From the NCBI GenBank assembly GCA_019351895.1, contig JABBOH010000015.1, positions 36,304 through 100,303 on the forward strand: 64,000 nt of DNA, in the 5' to 3' direction. The translations under genes and the position numbers were made by a program. Position 1 is the stretch's first letter; the number at the start of each line of letters is the position of its first letter. Origin of the DNA: Pseudomonadota bacterium. Its GTDB lineage: Bacteria > Pseudomonadota > Alphaproteobacteria > Acetobacterales > Acetobacteraceae. Shown in pieces: positions 23,992-33,109 of the stretch. Below the pieces are notes generated by a model. The model was not told the origin of the DNA. It made no database searches and worked only from the letters and a program-made list of their open reading frames with translations.

Positions 23992-25698
23992 TCAGGCCTT
24001 GGGCAAAGTAATCACGAAGCGCGCGCCGCAGACCCGACCTTCGGCGTCGTGCCGGTTCTCGGCGTGGATGCGGCCGTTCAGCGCCTCCACGATCTGCTTG
24101 CTGATCGACAGGCCAAGACCCGAATGCTTGCCGAAACTCTCGCCCTGAGGACGCTCCGAATAGAAGCGCTCGAAGACGCTCTCGAGCTTACCTTCGGGGA
24201 TGCCCGGCCCCTCATCGGCGACGCTGATCTCGACCATCCCGTCCGACGCCCCATGCGCCGCGAGCACGATGCGACCGTTGGGCGGGCTGAAGGATCGCGC
24301 GTTGCCGATCAGATTGCCGAGCACCTGCACGAGCCGCCCCTCGACCGCGGCGACCGCTAGGCCGGGCTGCAACTGCCCCACCACCAGCATGGGTGCGCCC
24401 GGTTGGCGGGTCGCGTCGTCGATATCGGCGAGCGCCCCCAGCATGGCCACGATATCCAACCGCTCCGGCGCTGAGCGCGAAATCTCGGCGTCGACGCGCG
24501 ACGCGTCCGAAATATCGGTGATCAGCCGGTCGAGCCGCATCACATCCTCGGCCATGATGCCGAGCAGGTTGCGGCGCTTGCCCGCATCCTCGACACGGCG
24601 CAGCGTCTCGATCGCGCTGCGGATCGACGTGAGCGGGTTCTTGATCTCGTGCGAGACATCAGCCGCGAAGCGCTCGATCGCGTCCATCCTGCCCCAGAGA
24701 GCGGCGGCGGAATCGGAGAGCGCGCGCGCCAGGATGCTGATCTCGTCGCCACGGTTCATGAGCGACGCCGGGACGGCCCCGGTGCGGCCATGGCCCTCGC
24801 GCATGGCGAGCGCGGCGATGGCGAGCCCCAGGATCGGCCGCGCGATCGTCTGCGCCAGATACCAGGACAGCAGCACCGTCAGCACCAGCGCCACCAGGAA
24901 CAGGCCGAGGATCGAGAACCGGACCGAGAAGACAGCCTGATCCACGCGCCGCGCATCGTGCGTCAGCAGGATCATGCCGACGGTCTGGTTGTCGTGGGTG
25001 ACGGGCTCGGCGACGGTCACGAGCAGCCGGCCGTCGGGGGTGCGGCGGATGTAGGGCGGCACTTCCTGGCCGGTGTTGTTGCCGCGCAAGGCGAGCACCG
25101 CCTTGAGGTCGGGCTGCCAGTCGGAGCCGTCGGCCTTGTTGATCTGCCGCACCGGAATACCGTCGGCGGAGGGGGCCCAGGCCAGCAGATGATCGTAGAA
25201 CCAGCCTACGATGCTGCTGATGAGGCCGGAATTGGCGGGGGGCGGCAGCGGCTCCGTGACAATAGCGCCCCCCTGACCCTCCCGCACCTGACTGTCCGCC
25301 ACCAGATTGCCGTCCGGCCCGAACAGCCGCGCCTGGGCGAAGGGCGTGGGGTCGGTCAGTCGGTAGAGCAGCGGACGGGCGAGATCGGGCACGAGCGCCG
25401 CGTGGTCGCCCGAGGCCGACTGCTGAACCGCGCTCTCCCCCAGGGCACCGGCATAGATGCGCGCCTGCTCACGCAAGGCAGCGACATCGGCATCCATCAG
25501 CCCGTTCTGATACTGGTCGAGGTAGAGCAGACCGATGACGAGCAACGCCAGGGGCAGCGCGTTGACGAGCAGGATGCGACGGAGGAAGGGGGAAACGAGC
25601 CGCCGACCGGGGGCCAGAGCCGGCGTGGCCGCTGCCACGGCGCCGGCGCCCGTGGGGCCAGCCGCGGCGGCTCGCGGCGGGGCTGCGCCGTCCGGCAT
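23992..25698 (-). CDS. chvG: Sensor histidine kinase, ChvG type
   Basis: 568 aa membrane kinase. A Pro/Ala-rich cytoplasmic N-terminus is followed by a membrane segment (LLVNALPLALLVIGLLYLDQ). A periplasmic sensor of about 240 residues follows, then a second membrane segment (FSILGLFLVALVLTVLLSWY), HAMP, and HisKA with SHEIKNPLTSIRSAIE. HATPase motifs are GNLIGNARSFSP, DEGPGIPEG and HSGLGLSISKQI. ATG 25698 overlaps the chvI stop (ATGA). ChvG/ExoS/BvrS kinases respond to acid or envelope stress in alphaproteobacteria. The usual hprK/ptsI neighbours are absent. Confidence 0.92.
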   Translation of the reverse strand: MPDGAAPPRAAAAGPTGAGAVAAATPALAPGRRLVSPFLRRILLVNALPLALLVIGLLYLDQYQNGLMDADVAALREQARIYAGALGESAVQQSASGDHAALVPDLARPLLYRLTDPTPFAQARLFGPDGNLVADSQVREGQGGAIVTEPLPPPANSGLISSIVGWFYDHLLAWAPSADGIPVRQINKADGSDWQPDLKAVLALRGNNTGQEVPPYIRRTPDGRLLVTVAEPVTHDNQTVGMILLTHDARRVDQAVFSVRFSILGLFLVALVLTVLLSWYLAQTIARPILGLAIAALAMREGHGRTGAVPASLMNRGDEISILARALSDSAAALWGRMDAIERFAADVSHEIKNPLTSIRSAIETLRRVEDAGKRRNLLGIMAEDVMRLDRLITDISDASRVDAEISRSAPERLDIVAMLGALADIDDATRQPGAPMLVVGQLQPGLAVAAVEGRLVQVLGNLIGNARSFSPPNGRIVLAAHGASDGMVEISVADEGPGIPEGKLESVFERFYSERPQGESFGKHSGLGLSISKQIVEALNGRIHAENRHDAEGRVCGARFVITLPKA

Positions 25699-26399
25699 CA
25701 GCTCTCCTTGTAGCGGTAGCCGATGCCGTAAAGCGTCTCGATCTGGTCGAAGCTGTCGTCCTCGACGCGGAACTTCTTGCGCACACGCTTGATGTGGCTG
25801 TCGATGGTGCGGTCGTCGACATAGATGTTCTCGCCGTAAGCGGCGTCGATCAGCTGGTCGCGCGACTTGACCATACCGGGCCGGGCGGCAAGCGCCTTGA
25901 CCAGCAGGAACTCGGTCACGGTCAGCTGGATGTCCTGGCCCTTCCACAGGCACTGATGCTTGGTCTCGTCCAGCGTGAGATTGCTGCGGACCATGACCCC
26001 CGTCGGCGCGGCGCCCGAGCCTTCGGCGCGGCTGACCTCGTTTCGCCGCAGCAGCGTGCGGATGCGTTCCAGCAGCAGGCGCTGGCTGAACGGCTTGGTG
26101 ATGTAATCGTCGGCACCGAGGCGGAGGCCCATCAGCTCGTCCACCTCCTCGTCCTTGCTGGTGAGGAAGATCACGGGCAGCGCGCTCCGCTGGCGCAGGC
26201 GCTGCAGCAGCTCCATCCCATCCATGCGCGGCATCTTGATGTCGAGCACCGCGAGATCGACCGGACGCGCGGTGATGCCCTGGAGGGCACTCTCTCCATC
26301 CGTGTAGGTGCGGACCTGGAAGCCTTCCTGCTCCAGCGTCATGGAGACGCTGGTCAGGATATTGCGGTCGTCGTCCACGAGCGCGATGGTATGCTTCAT
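25698..26399 (-). CDS. chvI: Response regulator, ChvI type
   Basis: 233 aa OmpR-family regulator. The receiver begins [20 protein letters not shown] with the acidic pair. The phosphoacceptor Asp is in [16 protein letters not shown], Thr in [12 protein letters not shown] and Lys in ITKPFS. The C-terminal winged HTH includes [20 protein letters not shown] and [13 protein letters not shown]. The [20 protein letters not shown] segment is characteristic of ChvI. It is upstream of chvG in one coupled operon. Confidence 0.94.
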   Translation of the reverse strand: MKHTIALVDDDRNILTSVSMTLEQEGFQVRTYTDGESALQGITARPVDLAVLDIKMPRMDGMELLQRLRQRSALPVIFLTSKDEEVDELMGLRLGADDYITKPFSQRLLLERIRTLLRRNEVSRAEGSGAAPTGVMVRSNLTLDETKHQCLWKGQDIQLTVTEFLLVKALAARPGMVKSRDQLIDAAYGENIYVDDRTIDSHIKRVRKKFRVEDDSFDQIETLYGIGYRYKES

Positions 26400-26534
26400 C
26401 TGGATAAGCTTTCGCCTGTTCTTGCCCGATCGGCCGGGACCGCGGAACTATTGCCTAGCCTTAGCGGGTTGAGCGCCACGGCGCCATTCCACAGTGTTCA
26501 TCAGCCTGCGTCATCAGCGTCGGGGAAGCAATTG

Positions 26535-27275
26535 GTGAGCGAGCCGCCTTTGTCGAGCGCGATCGCAGGCCGCGAGGCGGCAGCCCTCGCCGCCCGCCGG
26601 CTGCTGCGCGCCGCCCGCTCGGCGGCCCTCGGGACGATGGGGGCGGATGGCCTGCCCGGTGTCACGCTCGTCACGCCCGCGACGGCGCCCGATCTCTCGG
26701 TGCTCATGCTGCTATCGAGCCTTTCCGAGCACCGGCGGAACCTGGAGCGAGACGGGGTTTGCGGCTTGATGGTGACGGGCGCTGCGACAGAGGCCAATCC
26801 GCAGACCGCGCCGCGTCTCAGTCTCGGCGGCCGGGCAACACTGGTACCCCCGGAGGAAACGCCGGATATGCTGCGGCGCTGGCTGGCCGCGCATCCCTAT
26901 GCCGAGGGCTACGCCGCCTTCGCCGATTTCGCGCTGTGGCGCTTCGTGCCGGAGCGCGCGCAGTTCGTCGGCGGCTTCGCGCAGGCGCATCGGTTGAGCC
27001 TCGACGCGCTGCGGCCGTCAGCGGCGGCGGTCACGGCCATCGCTATTGCGGAGCCTGGGTTGCTCACGGCTTGTGATGCGGCCGAGGCGGCATCGATCGC
27101 CGTCGCCGCAGGCTGTGGGCCAGGACAGTGGCGGCTTGCGGCCGTCGATCCCGACGGCTGCGACATCGCGACCGCCGAGGCGTCCGTCCGGCTGCATTTC
27201 CCAGAGACCGCCGAGACGGCCGAGGCGGCGCGAGCAGCCGTCGCGGCGCCGGCGAGGCCGGCCATCCTGCTCTAG
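26535..27275 (+). CDS. HugZ-like / pyridoxamine-5-phosphate-oxidase-fold protein
   Basis: 246 aa. The N-terminal half has the split-barrel flavin-binding fold (AARRLLRAARSAALGTMGAD, then SVLMLLSSLSEHRRNLERDG). The C-terminal half resembles the DUF2470 heme-binding domain (LTACDAAEAASIAVAAGCGP, then WRLAAVDPDGCDI). This layout is found in HugZ-type heme-degrading or heme-utilisation proteins. The start is GTG 26535 after GGGGAAG with 6 bp spacing. The gene is divergent from chvI and converges with the NUDIX gene (4-bp overlap at the stops). Heme activity is inference. Confidence 0.75.
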   Translation: MSEPPLSSAIAGREAAALAARRLLRAARSAALGTMGADGLPGVTLVTPATAPDLSVLMLLSSLSEHRRNLERDGVCGLMVTGAATEANPQTAPRLSLGGRATLVPPEETPDMLRRWLAAHPYAEGYAAFADFALWRFVPERAQFVGGFAQAHRLSLDALRPSAAAVTAIAIAEPGLLTACDAAEAASIAVAAGCGPGQWRLAAVDPDGCDIATAEASVRLHFPETAETAEAARAAVAAPARPAILL

Positions 27276-27814
27276 ACGAAGCCCTTGAGCCGCGCGATGG
27301 CGAAGGCGCTGATGGTGATCACGTCCTGCACGACGCCCTCGCGGATCATCCGCTCGAACTCCGCGAGTGTGAACCGGCCCTGGATCATGTCCTGCTCCTC
27401 GGGCTCCGGCGTGCTGTCGCCCTCGGTGAGGTCGGTCGCAAAGAACACCCGCCCCGCCTGATCGGAATAGCCGGGAGCCTGGAATACCCGCCCGATCTCG
27501 GTCAGCGTGCCGGCGCTGAGCCCCGTTTCCTCCCGCAACTCGCCGGCGGCCAGATCGCGCGGGTCGACATCGGCGCGAAACTCCCAGGTGCCCATGGGAA
27601 ACTCCCAACTGCGCCGGCCGATCGGGTAGCGGAACTGCTCGACCAGATGGATCAAGCCGTCCTGCACCGGGCAGATGACGGCGAATTCCGCGCGCTCCAG
27701 CACGGAATAGATGCCCTCCGAGCCATCCAGGCGCCGCACCCGGTCCTCGCGCAGCCGCAGCCAGCGGTTCTCGTAGATGCGGCGGCTCGACAATCGGGTG
27801 ATGGCGTCGGCCAT
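27272..27814 (-). CDS. NUDIX hydrolase, ADP-ribose pyrophosphatase-like
   Basis: 180 aa. The N-terminal region (IYENRWLRLREDRVRRLDGS) and NUDIX helix (DLAAGELREETGLSAGTLTE) are typical of the ADP-ribose/nucleoside-sugar pyrophosphatase branch. The REUxEExG core reads GELREETG, with Gly replacing the first Arg. A downstream Pro-Gly motif (FQAPGYSDQAG) is shared by ADPRases. It ends a leftward set mtnB-mtnD-mtnC-alkB-NUDIX with small gaps. Confidence 0.85.
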   Translation of the reverse strand: MADAITRLSSRRIYENRWLRLREDRVRRLDGSEGIYSVLERAEFAVICPVQDGLIHLVEQFRYPIGRRSWEFPMGTWEFRADVDPRDLAAGELREETGLSAGTLTEIGRVFQAPGYSDQAGRVFFATDLTEGDSTPEPEEQDMIQGRFTLAEFERMIREGVVQDVITISAFAIARLKGFV

Positions 27815-27817
27815 GAG

Positions 27818-28459
27818 CTACCTCGCGCGGCGGAAGGTGAGGTTGTAGCGGAACGGGCCGAACAGCGGATCGTCGCCCGCCCTCACGGGCCGGATGCCAT
27901 GGAACAGCAGCCGCGCCGGGCCGCCGAAAACCATGACATCGCCATCTCGCAGGCCGATCGGCCGGGAACGGTCCTGCCGCTCCGGCCCGCCGACCAGGAA
28001 TACGGCGGGAAGCCCGAGCGAAACGGAGACGATGGGCTGGCCGAAGTCCCGCTCGTCGGCATCCTGATGCAGCCCCATCCCCGCGCCGACCGCATAGCGG
28101 TTGATGAGGCACGTATCCGGCTGAAATCCGGCAAACCCCGCCTCCGCCGCCGCGCCCGTGGCGAGGCTTTCGAAAGCCGGTGGCATCGCCGGCCAGGGCT
28201 GGCCGCTCAAGGGATCGGCGGCCTCGTATCGGTAGCCGCGCCGGTCGGTGACCCAGCCGCAGCGTCCGCAGCTCGTCATGGCAGCGGACATCTGCCCGCC
28301 GCGCTTCGTCGTCATGAAACGGAAAGGCGCTGCCTCGGCGACCGCCGCGATCAGCGGCGCCAGGGCAGAGGGCTCGGCGCGGCCGCGCAGCAGAACCATC
28401 CCGGCCGGCAGGTCGACCGGGGGCTCAGGCGCTTCCAGGCCGGGCAGGAGATCGGTCAG
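27818..28459 (-). CDS. alkB: AlkB-like Fe(II)/2-oxoglutarate-dependent DNA/RNA demethylase
   Basis: About 193-213 aa. The Fe(II) triad is visible as His and Asp in LHQDADERD and His in LLFHGIRPV; Arg residues for 2-oxoglutarate lie in RYNLTFRRAR. AlkB oxidatively removes methyl groups from 1-methyladenine and 3-methylcytosine. The family-like N-terminus LTDLLPGLEAPEPP begins at a CTG codon (28459) overlapping the mtnC stop. The first in-frame ATG is 28399. Either a rare CTG start is used or the protein is about 20 residues shorter. Confidence 0.85.
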   Translation of the reverse strand: MTDLLPGLEAPEPPVDLPAGMVLLRGRAEPSALAPLIAAVAEAAPFRFMTTKRGGQMSAAMTSCGRCGWVTDRRGYRYEAADPLSGQPWPAMPPAFESLATGAAAEAGFAGFQPDTCLINRYAVGAGMGLHQDADERDFGQPIVSVSLGLPAVFLVGGPERQDRSRPIGLRDGDVMVFGGPARLLFHGIRPVRAGDDPLFGPFRYNLTFRRAR

Positions 28460-29199
28460 GCCGGCTGGGGTAGGGTGAAGAGGCGCGAGACCTCGTGCAG
28501 GTTCCGTGCGACCGGATGCCGTGTGGAGGGCACAGTGCCGTCCGCCTCCCGCACCAGCTGGCAGGTGCGGAAACCGGCAACCGCCGCGGCGTCGAGTTCC
28601 GCCTCCACATCGGACAGGAACAGGATCAGCCCGGAGGGAAGACCGATCTCGGCGCGGATCGCCGTGTAGCTGGCGGGCTCGCGCTTCGGCCCGATCCTGG
28701 TATCGAAGAAGCCGCCGAACAAGCCGGTGAGGTCCCCCGCCTGACTGTGGCCGAATATGCCGCGCTGCGCCTCCTCCGAGCCCGAGGAATAGACGTAGAG
28801 CGGCAACCCCTCGCGCTTCCAGAAAGCGAGGCTTTCGGGCGCATCGGGATAGAATTGGGCGGTGAGATCGCCGGCGGCATAGCCCTCGCGCCAGATCAGC
28901 CCCTGGATGGTCTTGAGCGGCGTCACCTTCTCGTCGAGGTCGCTCCAACGCTGCAGGCTCGCAACCGGATCGGCCTCGGGCTCCAGCTTGCGCGTCTGCG
29001 CCAGCGCCTCCACGACCGCGGGCTCTCCGGCATGCGCGGCGATGAAGTCCCGCAGCCGCGCCCGCGCATAGGGAAACAGCACGTCCCGCACGGCGCTGAT
29101 CGGGGTGACGGTGCCCTCGATATCGATGAGCACCGCCTCGATGGGCCGGGTGACGGTGAGGTCGGTCTCTTCCGGCTGCCGGTCGGTCAGGTCCACCAT
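28456..29199 (-). CDS. mtnC: Enolase-phosphatase E1 of the methionine salvage pathway
   Basis: 247 aa HAD-superfamily enzyme that converts 2,3-diketo-5-methylthiopentyl-1-phosphate to the acireductone. The HAD motif I variant AVLIDIEGTVTPISAVRDVL is characteristic of MtnC. Motif II is VYSSGSEEAQRGIFGHS; motif III/IV is in ILFLSDVEAELDAAAVAGF. ATG 29199 is 5 bp from the mtnD stop. It forms an operon with mtnD and mtnB. Confidence 0.94.
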   Translation of the reverse strand: MVDLTDRQPEETDLTVTRPIEAVLIDIEGTVTPISAVRDVLFPYARARLRDFIAAHAGEPAVVEALAQTRKLEPEADPVASLQRWSDLDEKVTPLKTIQGLIWREGYAAGDLTAQFYPDAPESLAFWKREGLPLYVYSSGSEEAQRGIFGHSQAGDLTGLFGGFFDTRIGPKREPASYTAIRAEIGLPSGLILFLSDVEAELDAAAVAGFRTCQLVREADGTVPSTRHPVARNLHEVSRLFTLPQPA

Positions 29200-29204
29200 G
29201 CGGG

Positions 29205-29744
29205 TCAGGCGGCCGGGAAGCGGGCGCTGATGTCGTCGCCGGTGAAGTGCGGCACCCAGCCCGAGGTGTCGGTGAAGATGCGGAGCGCCGTGAAGAAGGG
29301 CCGCTCGCCGGCATCGAACCAATGCCGGATGTTGGCCGGCACGCTGATGAGGTCGCCCGCCGTGCAGTGCGCGTCGTAGATGCGGCCATTCAGGTGCAGC
29401 ACGAAGTTGCCTGATCCATGGACGAAGAAGCGGACTTCGTCCTCCGTATGGCTGTGCTCGTTGATGAACTTGGCGCGCAGCGGCGCCGCCTGCGGGTGGT
29501 CCGGCGTCAGCTTGATCACGTCGGCCGACCCGGCTCCCGTCGTGCCCATCAGCGTGTCGAGGTAGGGCTTATAGGCGGCGAGGATGGTCTCCGCGTCGTC
29601 TTCGGGCGAGAGCGTAACTGGGCTCTCCCACCGCTCGAACCGGACGCCAATGGCGCCGAGCTCGGCGGCCATCGCCACCGGATCCTCGGTGCGCAAGATC
29701 GGCGAGTCCGGTGCGTCGTCACGATAGATGGTCAGGCGGCTCAT
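29205..29744 (-). CDS. mtnD: Acireductone dioxygenase
   Basis: 179 aa cupin enzyme of methionine salvage. It converts acireductone plus O2 to the 2-oxo acid precursor of methionine (Fe form) or off-pathway products (Ni form). Metal ligands are in INEHSHTEDEVRFFVHGSG (His, His, Glu), with the fourth His in NIRHWFDAG. ATG 29744 overlaps the mtnB stop (ATGA). Confidence 0.95.
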   Translation of the reverse strand: MSRLTIYRDDAPDSPILRTEDPVAMAAELGAIGVRFERWESPVTLSPEDDAETILAAYKPYLDTLMGTTGAGSADVIKLTPDHPQAAPLRAKFINEHSHTEDEVRFFVHGSGNFVLHLNGRIYDAHCTAGDLISVPANIRHWFDAGERPFFTALRIFTDTSGWVPHFTGDDISARFPAA

Positions 29745-30415
29745 GCGAGCTTCCTCCGTTCGATGTCTGTCGCCAGCAGGAACTCCAGCGCCTCCAATCG
29801 GTGCAGCGCGGCGGCCACATCCGTGCCCCAGACATAGACGCCGTGGCCCCGCAGCACATAGCCGATCGGGGCGGCGCCCGCCTCCAGGATCGGCGCAATC
29901 CGGCCCGCGAGGCGGTGCATGTCCTGGTCGTTGTCGATCACGGGCAGCGTGGCCCGAACCTCGTGCGTGGTGAAGGCACTCCAGGCTTTGACGATCTCGT
30001 AGCCCTCGAAGTCGATCGCCTCGGCTTCGGGCAGCGCCAGGGTGAGGGCGGTCGCGGCGACCGAATGGCCATGCAACACGGCGCCCACATCGGGCCAGAG
30101 GCGGTAGAGCTGGCAGTGCAGCAGCGTCTCGGCGCTCGGCTTCATGCCGGAGGTCAGGCTGACCCCGTCGAAATCGACAACGATGATGTCGCGCGTTGCG
30201 AGGAAGCCTTTGTGCACGCCACTTCGGGTAATGGCCATGCGGTCGTCGGTCAGGCGTGCGCTAAGGTTTCCGCTCGTCGCGGGAACCCAGCCGCGCCGAT
30301 CCATGCGCTGTCCCGCAGCGACCAGCGCCGCAGCGACATCGTGCGGGATAGCGGACGGTTCCGAGCAGGGCAGCGCGAGATCGCCCACCATCAACCCTCC
30401 CGCCGCCGCTGCCAT
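29741..30415 (-). CDS. mtnB: Methylthioribulose-1-phosphate dehydratase
   Basis: 224 aa class II aldolase-fold enzyme. Zn-binding residues are in VLHGHSVAATAL and LRGHGVYVWGTD. The phosphate-binding region is ATSGNLSARL. It precedes mtnD and mtnC in an overlapping operon covering the middle steps of methionine salvage; mtnA and mtnP are not in the window. An internal ATG at 30391 with GGGAGG just upstream is an alternative start giving 216 aa. Confidence 0.93.
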   Translation of the reverse strand: MAAAAGGLMVGDLALPCSEPSAIPHDVAAALVAAGQRMDRRGWVPATSGNLSARLTDDRMAITRSGVHKGFLATRDIIVVDFDGVSLTSGMKPSAETLLHCQLYRLWPDVGAVLHGHSVAATALTLALPEAEAIDFEGYEIVKAWSAFTTHEVRATLPVIDNDQDMHRLAGRIAPILEAGAAPIGYVLRGHGVYVWGTDVAAALHRLEALEFLLATDIERRKLA

Positions 30416-30479
30416 GCCGGTGTCCCCACGCTAGCGAAGCCGCAGGCCGAAACGCCCGCAGGCGCTTCTGGTCCGAAGC

Positions 30480-30731
30480 CTAGCTCTGGGTATGAACCGT
30501 CGTGGTGGGACGGACTGTGGACGAGGTCGGAACCTCCGGCCCAGGGGCCGACAGGCTCGGCGACGGCTTGTCGGACGTCATGGACGCATCGTCGTCCTCG
30601 GCCATGTTCTTCTTGAAGGATTTGATGCCCTTGGCGAAGTCGCCCATCAGATGACTGACCTTGCCGCTGCCAAACAGCAGAAGCAGGACCAGGATGACAA
30701 TCAGCCAGTGCCAGATGCTCAACGAGCCCAT
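30480..30731 (-). CDS. tatA: Sec-independent protein translocase subunit TatA
   Basis: 83 aa. One N-terminal transmembrane helix ([16 protein letters not shown]), the hinge [12 protein letters not shown], and the amphipathic helix [13 protein letters not shown] followed by an acidic motif and a Ser/Thr/Pro-rich tail. TatA oligomers form the conducting part of the twin-arginine translocase. It stands alone; tatB and tatC are not adjacent, although in many alphaproteobacteria the three genes are together. Confidence 0.93.
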   Translation of the reverse strand: MGSLSIWHWLIVILVLLLLFGSGKVSHLMGDFAKGIKSFKKNMAEDDDASMTSDKPSPSLSAPGPEVPTSSTVRPTTTVHTQS

Positions 30732-30974
30732 TTTGCCTCCTCGGGGCTAATCCCCAAGCTTCGCGTCAGATGTCACGGAGGGCGGGGTCACGGCAACCCA
30801 CTTCCACCGAGAGACACATCATAACCCCCTGCGCCCAGATCCACCAGTTGCACGACCGTTTGAGGAGTCGGTGACTTGTCCACAGCTTTCTCGCCCGGCG
30901 TCAAGTTCTACCATTGGCGAGACTCGTTCAGCCATGTACATAATCTAGTAGTTAATCGGGTGAGGGACCACGAG

Positions 30975-31457
30975 ATGGAGTGGAACGAGGCGATCATCGC
31001 GGAACTCAGAGGGCTCTGGGCGGAGGGGCATTCGACCGCGGAGATCGGCCGCCGCCTGGGCATCTCCAAGAATGCCGTGGTCGGAAAGGCGCACCGGCTC
31101 GATCTTTCGCCGCGCCCCTCGCCGATCCGCCGGCAGGAACGGGCGCCCGGAACGCCCCCGGCACCTCGCGCAGTCGGGCCGACGCTCGCGCCACTCCCCG
31201 CCCGCCCCGTGCCGGCGCCGGTCGCGGGCCCCCTGCCCGCGCCTCCCGCGGCGAAGGCCGCCGTCCCACCTCGCCGTCTCGCAGCCGTCGCGGTGCCGTC
31301 AGCCCGGATTTCCGCTTGCTGCTGGCCGATCGGCGAGCCGGGCAAGCCCAGTTTCCACTTCTGCGACGCCGCCGCCGTCCACGGTAAGCCCTACTGCCCT
31401 GAGCATGCGCAGCTCGCCTACGTCAAAATCCGCGATCGGAGAGAGGACGCCGCCTAA
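30975..31457 (+). CDS. gcrA: GcrA cell-cycle regulator
   Basis: 160 aa. The N-terminal HTH begins MEWNEAIIAELRGLWAEGHS and contains EIGRRLGISKNAVVGKAHRL, a GcrA signature. A Pro/Ala-rich linker leads to a Cys-containing C-terminal sigma-70-interacting domain (CCWPIGEPGKPSFHFCDAAA, then GKPYCPEHAQLAY). In Caulobacter GcrA binds sigma-70 holoenzyme and acts at GANTC-methylated promoters. AGGGA precedes ATG 30975; the longer frame upstream is discounted. It is divergent from tatA. Confidence 0.94.
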   Translation: MEWNEAIIAELRGLWAEGHSTAEIGRRLGISKNAVVGKAHRLDLSPRPSPIRRQERAPGTPPAPRAVGPTLAPLPARPVPAPVAGPLPAPPAAKAAVPPRRLAAVAVPSARISACCWPIGEPGKPSFHFCDAAAVHGKPYCPEHAQLAYVKIRDRREDAA

Positions 31458-31795
31458 CTTCGCACCGGCCCGCCCGGACGGTCGACGTTCGGTGACGCTC
31501 CGCCCGAAGTAGAGGAGCGCATGCGGCTCGACCACGTCCGCCGCGCGCGCTATGATCTCGATAGAGACATGATCTTGCAGCCCGCCGCCGCGGGGTCGAA
31601 GGCGGTCCAGCCGAGGCCATCACAGCTATAATGGCGTGCTATCCGAAATGGCGTGCTATCCGACGGTCCTCATGGCGGCACAGGTTTATCAACGGCTGAG
31701 CGCGCGCGGGGCTGCGGCGCGGCTTGCAGGGGCTGAGAAATCGTCCCACATGCGCATGCCAAATAGCAATTCAGTCACGGCGATGATCAAAGTCT
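31458..31795. other. Intergenic region between gcrA and the RgpF-like gene
   Basis: 338 bp without a supportable gene. It contains an exact 17-bp tandem duplication (separate entry) and AT-richer DNA at 31740-31790, which may carry the promoter of the next gene. No hairpin with a T-run was found after gcrA. Confidence 0.5.
31630..31663. repeat. Exact 17-bp tandem duplication
   Basis: AATGGCGTGCTATCCGA occurs twice head to tail (31630-31646 and 31647-31663) with no mismatch or spacer. It lies in the gcrA-RgpF intergenic region. It may be a replication-slippage product or a pair of protein-binding sites in phase-shifted order (1.6 turns). Confidence 0.9.
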
Positions 31796-33094
31796 TTGTG
31801 CGCGCAGGTGCCGGCACGGCCAGGCGGCGGCTCCGTGCCGGATAACCGGTCCCCGGTCGACTATGACGACGACCATGTCCTGGGCGAGCCTCTGACGTGG
31901 CGGGTTCTCCTCAGACGTTTCCGGGAGTCGGACAACCGGGCCGTGGCAGGCCGCAACCTTGCGCGCCACCTGGGCCGGGCTGTGCTCGGGCGGACGCGGC
32001 GGCTGATCAGCCCGGTGCGGGTTGCGGCGCATGAACTCATGGTGCAGTGCCGGATCGCGGTGAGCTACCCCTTCGGCTTCCTCCATGCGACGCATCAGGT
32101 GGTGGAGCGTTGGGATGCGCCGGATCGTCCGCTCGGCGAACGGGTCGTGCTCTTCGTCCATTTCGATGGGGCCGGACGTGTCCTGTCCGCCGCGCAGGAT
32201 TTCCTCGCAGGCCTCGCGGCCGCTGGTCTCTCCGTCGTCTTCGTCACCAACTCGGAGCAGATCCACGAGCCCGACAAGTCGCTGCTGAAGCAGCACTGCG
32301 CCGCCATCCTGATCCGGCGTAACATCGGCTACGACTTCGGCGCGTGGCGGGACGCGCTCGATACGCTCGGCCTCCCGCAGACCGGCACGCGCGCGATCTA
32401 CCTCGTCAATGACAGCGTCTACGGTCCCTTCGCCGATCTGCAGCCGCTGCTCGATGCCGTCGATTTCGAGCGGGCGGATATCTGGGGCGCAACGGAAAGC
32501 TGGCAGCACCGCTACCACCTCCAGTCGTTCTTCCTGCTGTGCGGCGAGACCGCCATCCGCAGTGAGACTTGGCGACGCTTCTGGCGGTCGGTGCGTCCCA
32601 TCCCCTGCAAGGACTGGATCATCCGGCACTGCGAGATTGGCTTCACGGGTGCGATGATGCGGGGTGGACTGCGTTGCGCGCCGATCTTCCCCAGCGCCAC
32701 GCTGCTCGATCAGCCCGAGATGGCGAGGCTGCGGCGGGTCGTCGCGGAGAATCGCCGCGCGCGCGGCCAGGATGCGCGGCTTCGTGCCCGGGCCGTACAA
32801 GCGAGCCGTATTCTGTACTATACGCGGCGCGACAAGAACGCGCTGAACCCTTCGGTCGATCTGTGGCGCCAGCTCATCCGGGCTGGCTACCCCTTTCTCA
32901 AGCGCGAGCTGCTGCTGCGCAATCCCACCAAGGTCACGGACATCTTCGAGTGGGAAGATGTCGTCAGCGAAGCCCTGGCGGCTGATCCGCATGCCCTCGC
33001 GGATGACATCCGAACGTCGCTCGGCGCCCGGCTGCCGGAGGTCTGGAGCCCCGAGGGGCGGGAACTTCCCGGCGAGCGGCGTGAGCTTCGCTAA
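31796..33094 (+). CDS. RgpF-like rhamnan synthesis / glycan protein
   Basis: Up to 432 aa. The core (VVLFVHFDGAGRVLSAAQDF, then VFVTNSEQ, RNIGYDFGAWRDALDTLG, IYLVNDSVYGPF) matches the rhamnan-synthesis protein F family (PF05045), involved in O-antigen or capsule rhamnose polymers. The start is uncertain: TTG 31796 gives the longest form, and GTG 31808 and GTG 31835 are in frame. No transmembrane segment is obvious. It stands alone, away from the later polysaccharide genes at 57-60 kb. Confidence 0.82.
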   Translation: MCAQVPARPGGGSVPDNRSPVDYDDDHVLGEPLTWRVLLRRFRESDNRAVAGRNLARHLGRAVLGRTRRLISPVRVAAHELMVQCRIAVSYPFGFLHATHQVVERWDAPDRPLGERVVLFVHFDGAGRVLSAAQDFLAGLAAAGLSVVFVTNSEQIHEPDKSLLKQHCAAILIRRNIGYDFGAWRDALDTLGLPQTGTRAIYLVNDSVYGPFADLQPLLDAVDFERADIWGATESWQHRYHLQSFFLLCGETAIRSETWRRFWRSVRPIPCKDWIIRHCEIGFTGAMMRGGLRCAPIFPSATLLDQPEMARLRRVVAENRRARGQDARLRARAVQASRILYYTRRDKNALNPSVDLWRQLIRAGYPFLKRELLLRNPTKVTDIFEWEDVVSEALAADPHALADDIRTSLGARLPEVWSPEGRELPGERRELR

Positions 33095-33109
33095 GCGACC
33101 CCTCGCGCG

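Noticed and set aside
31796..33094. RgpF-like gene as part of a complete rhamnan locus
   Set aside because: No rml genes or ABC exporters are nearby, so only the single family is annotated.
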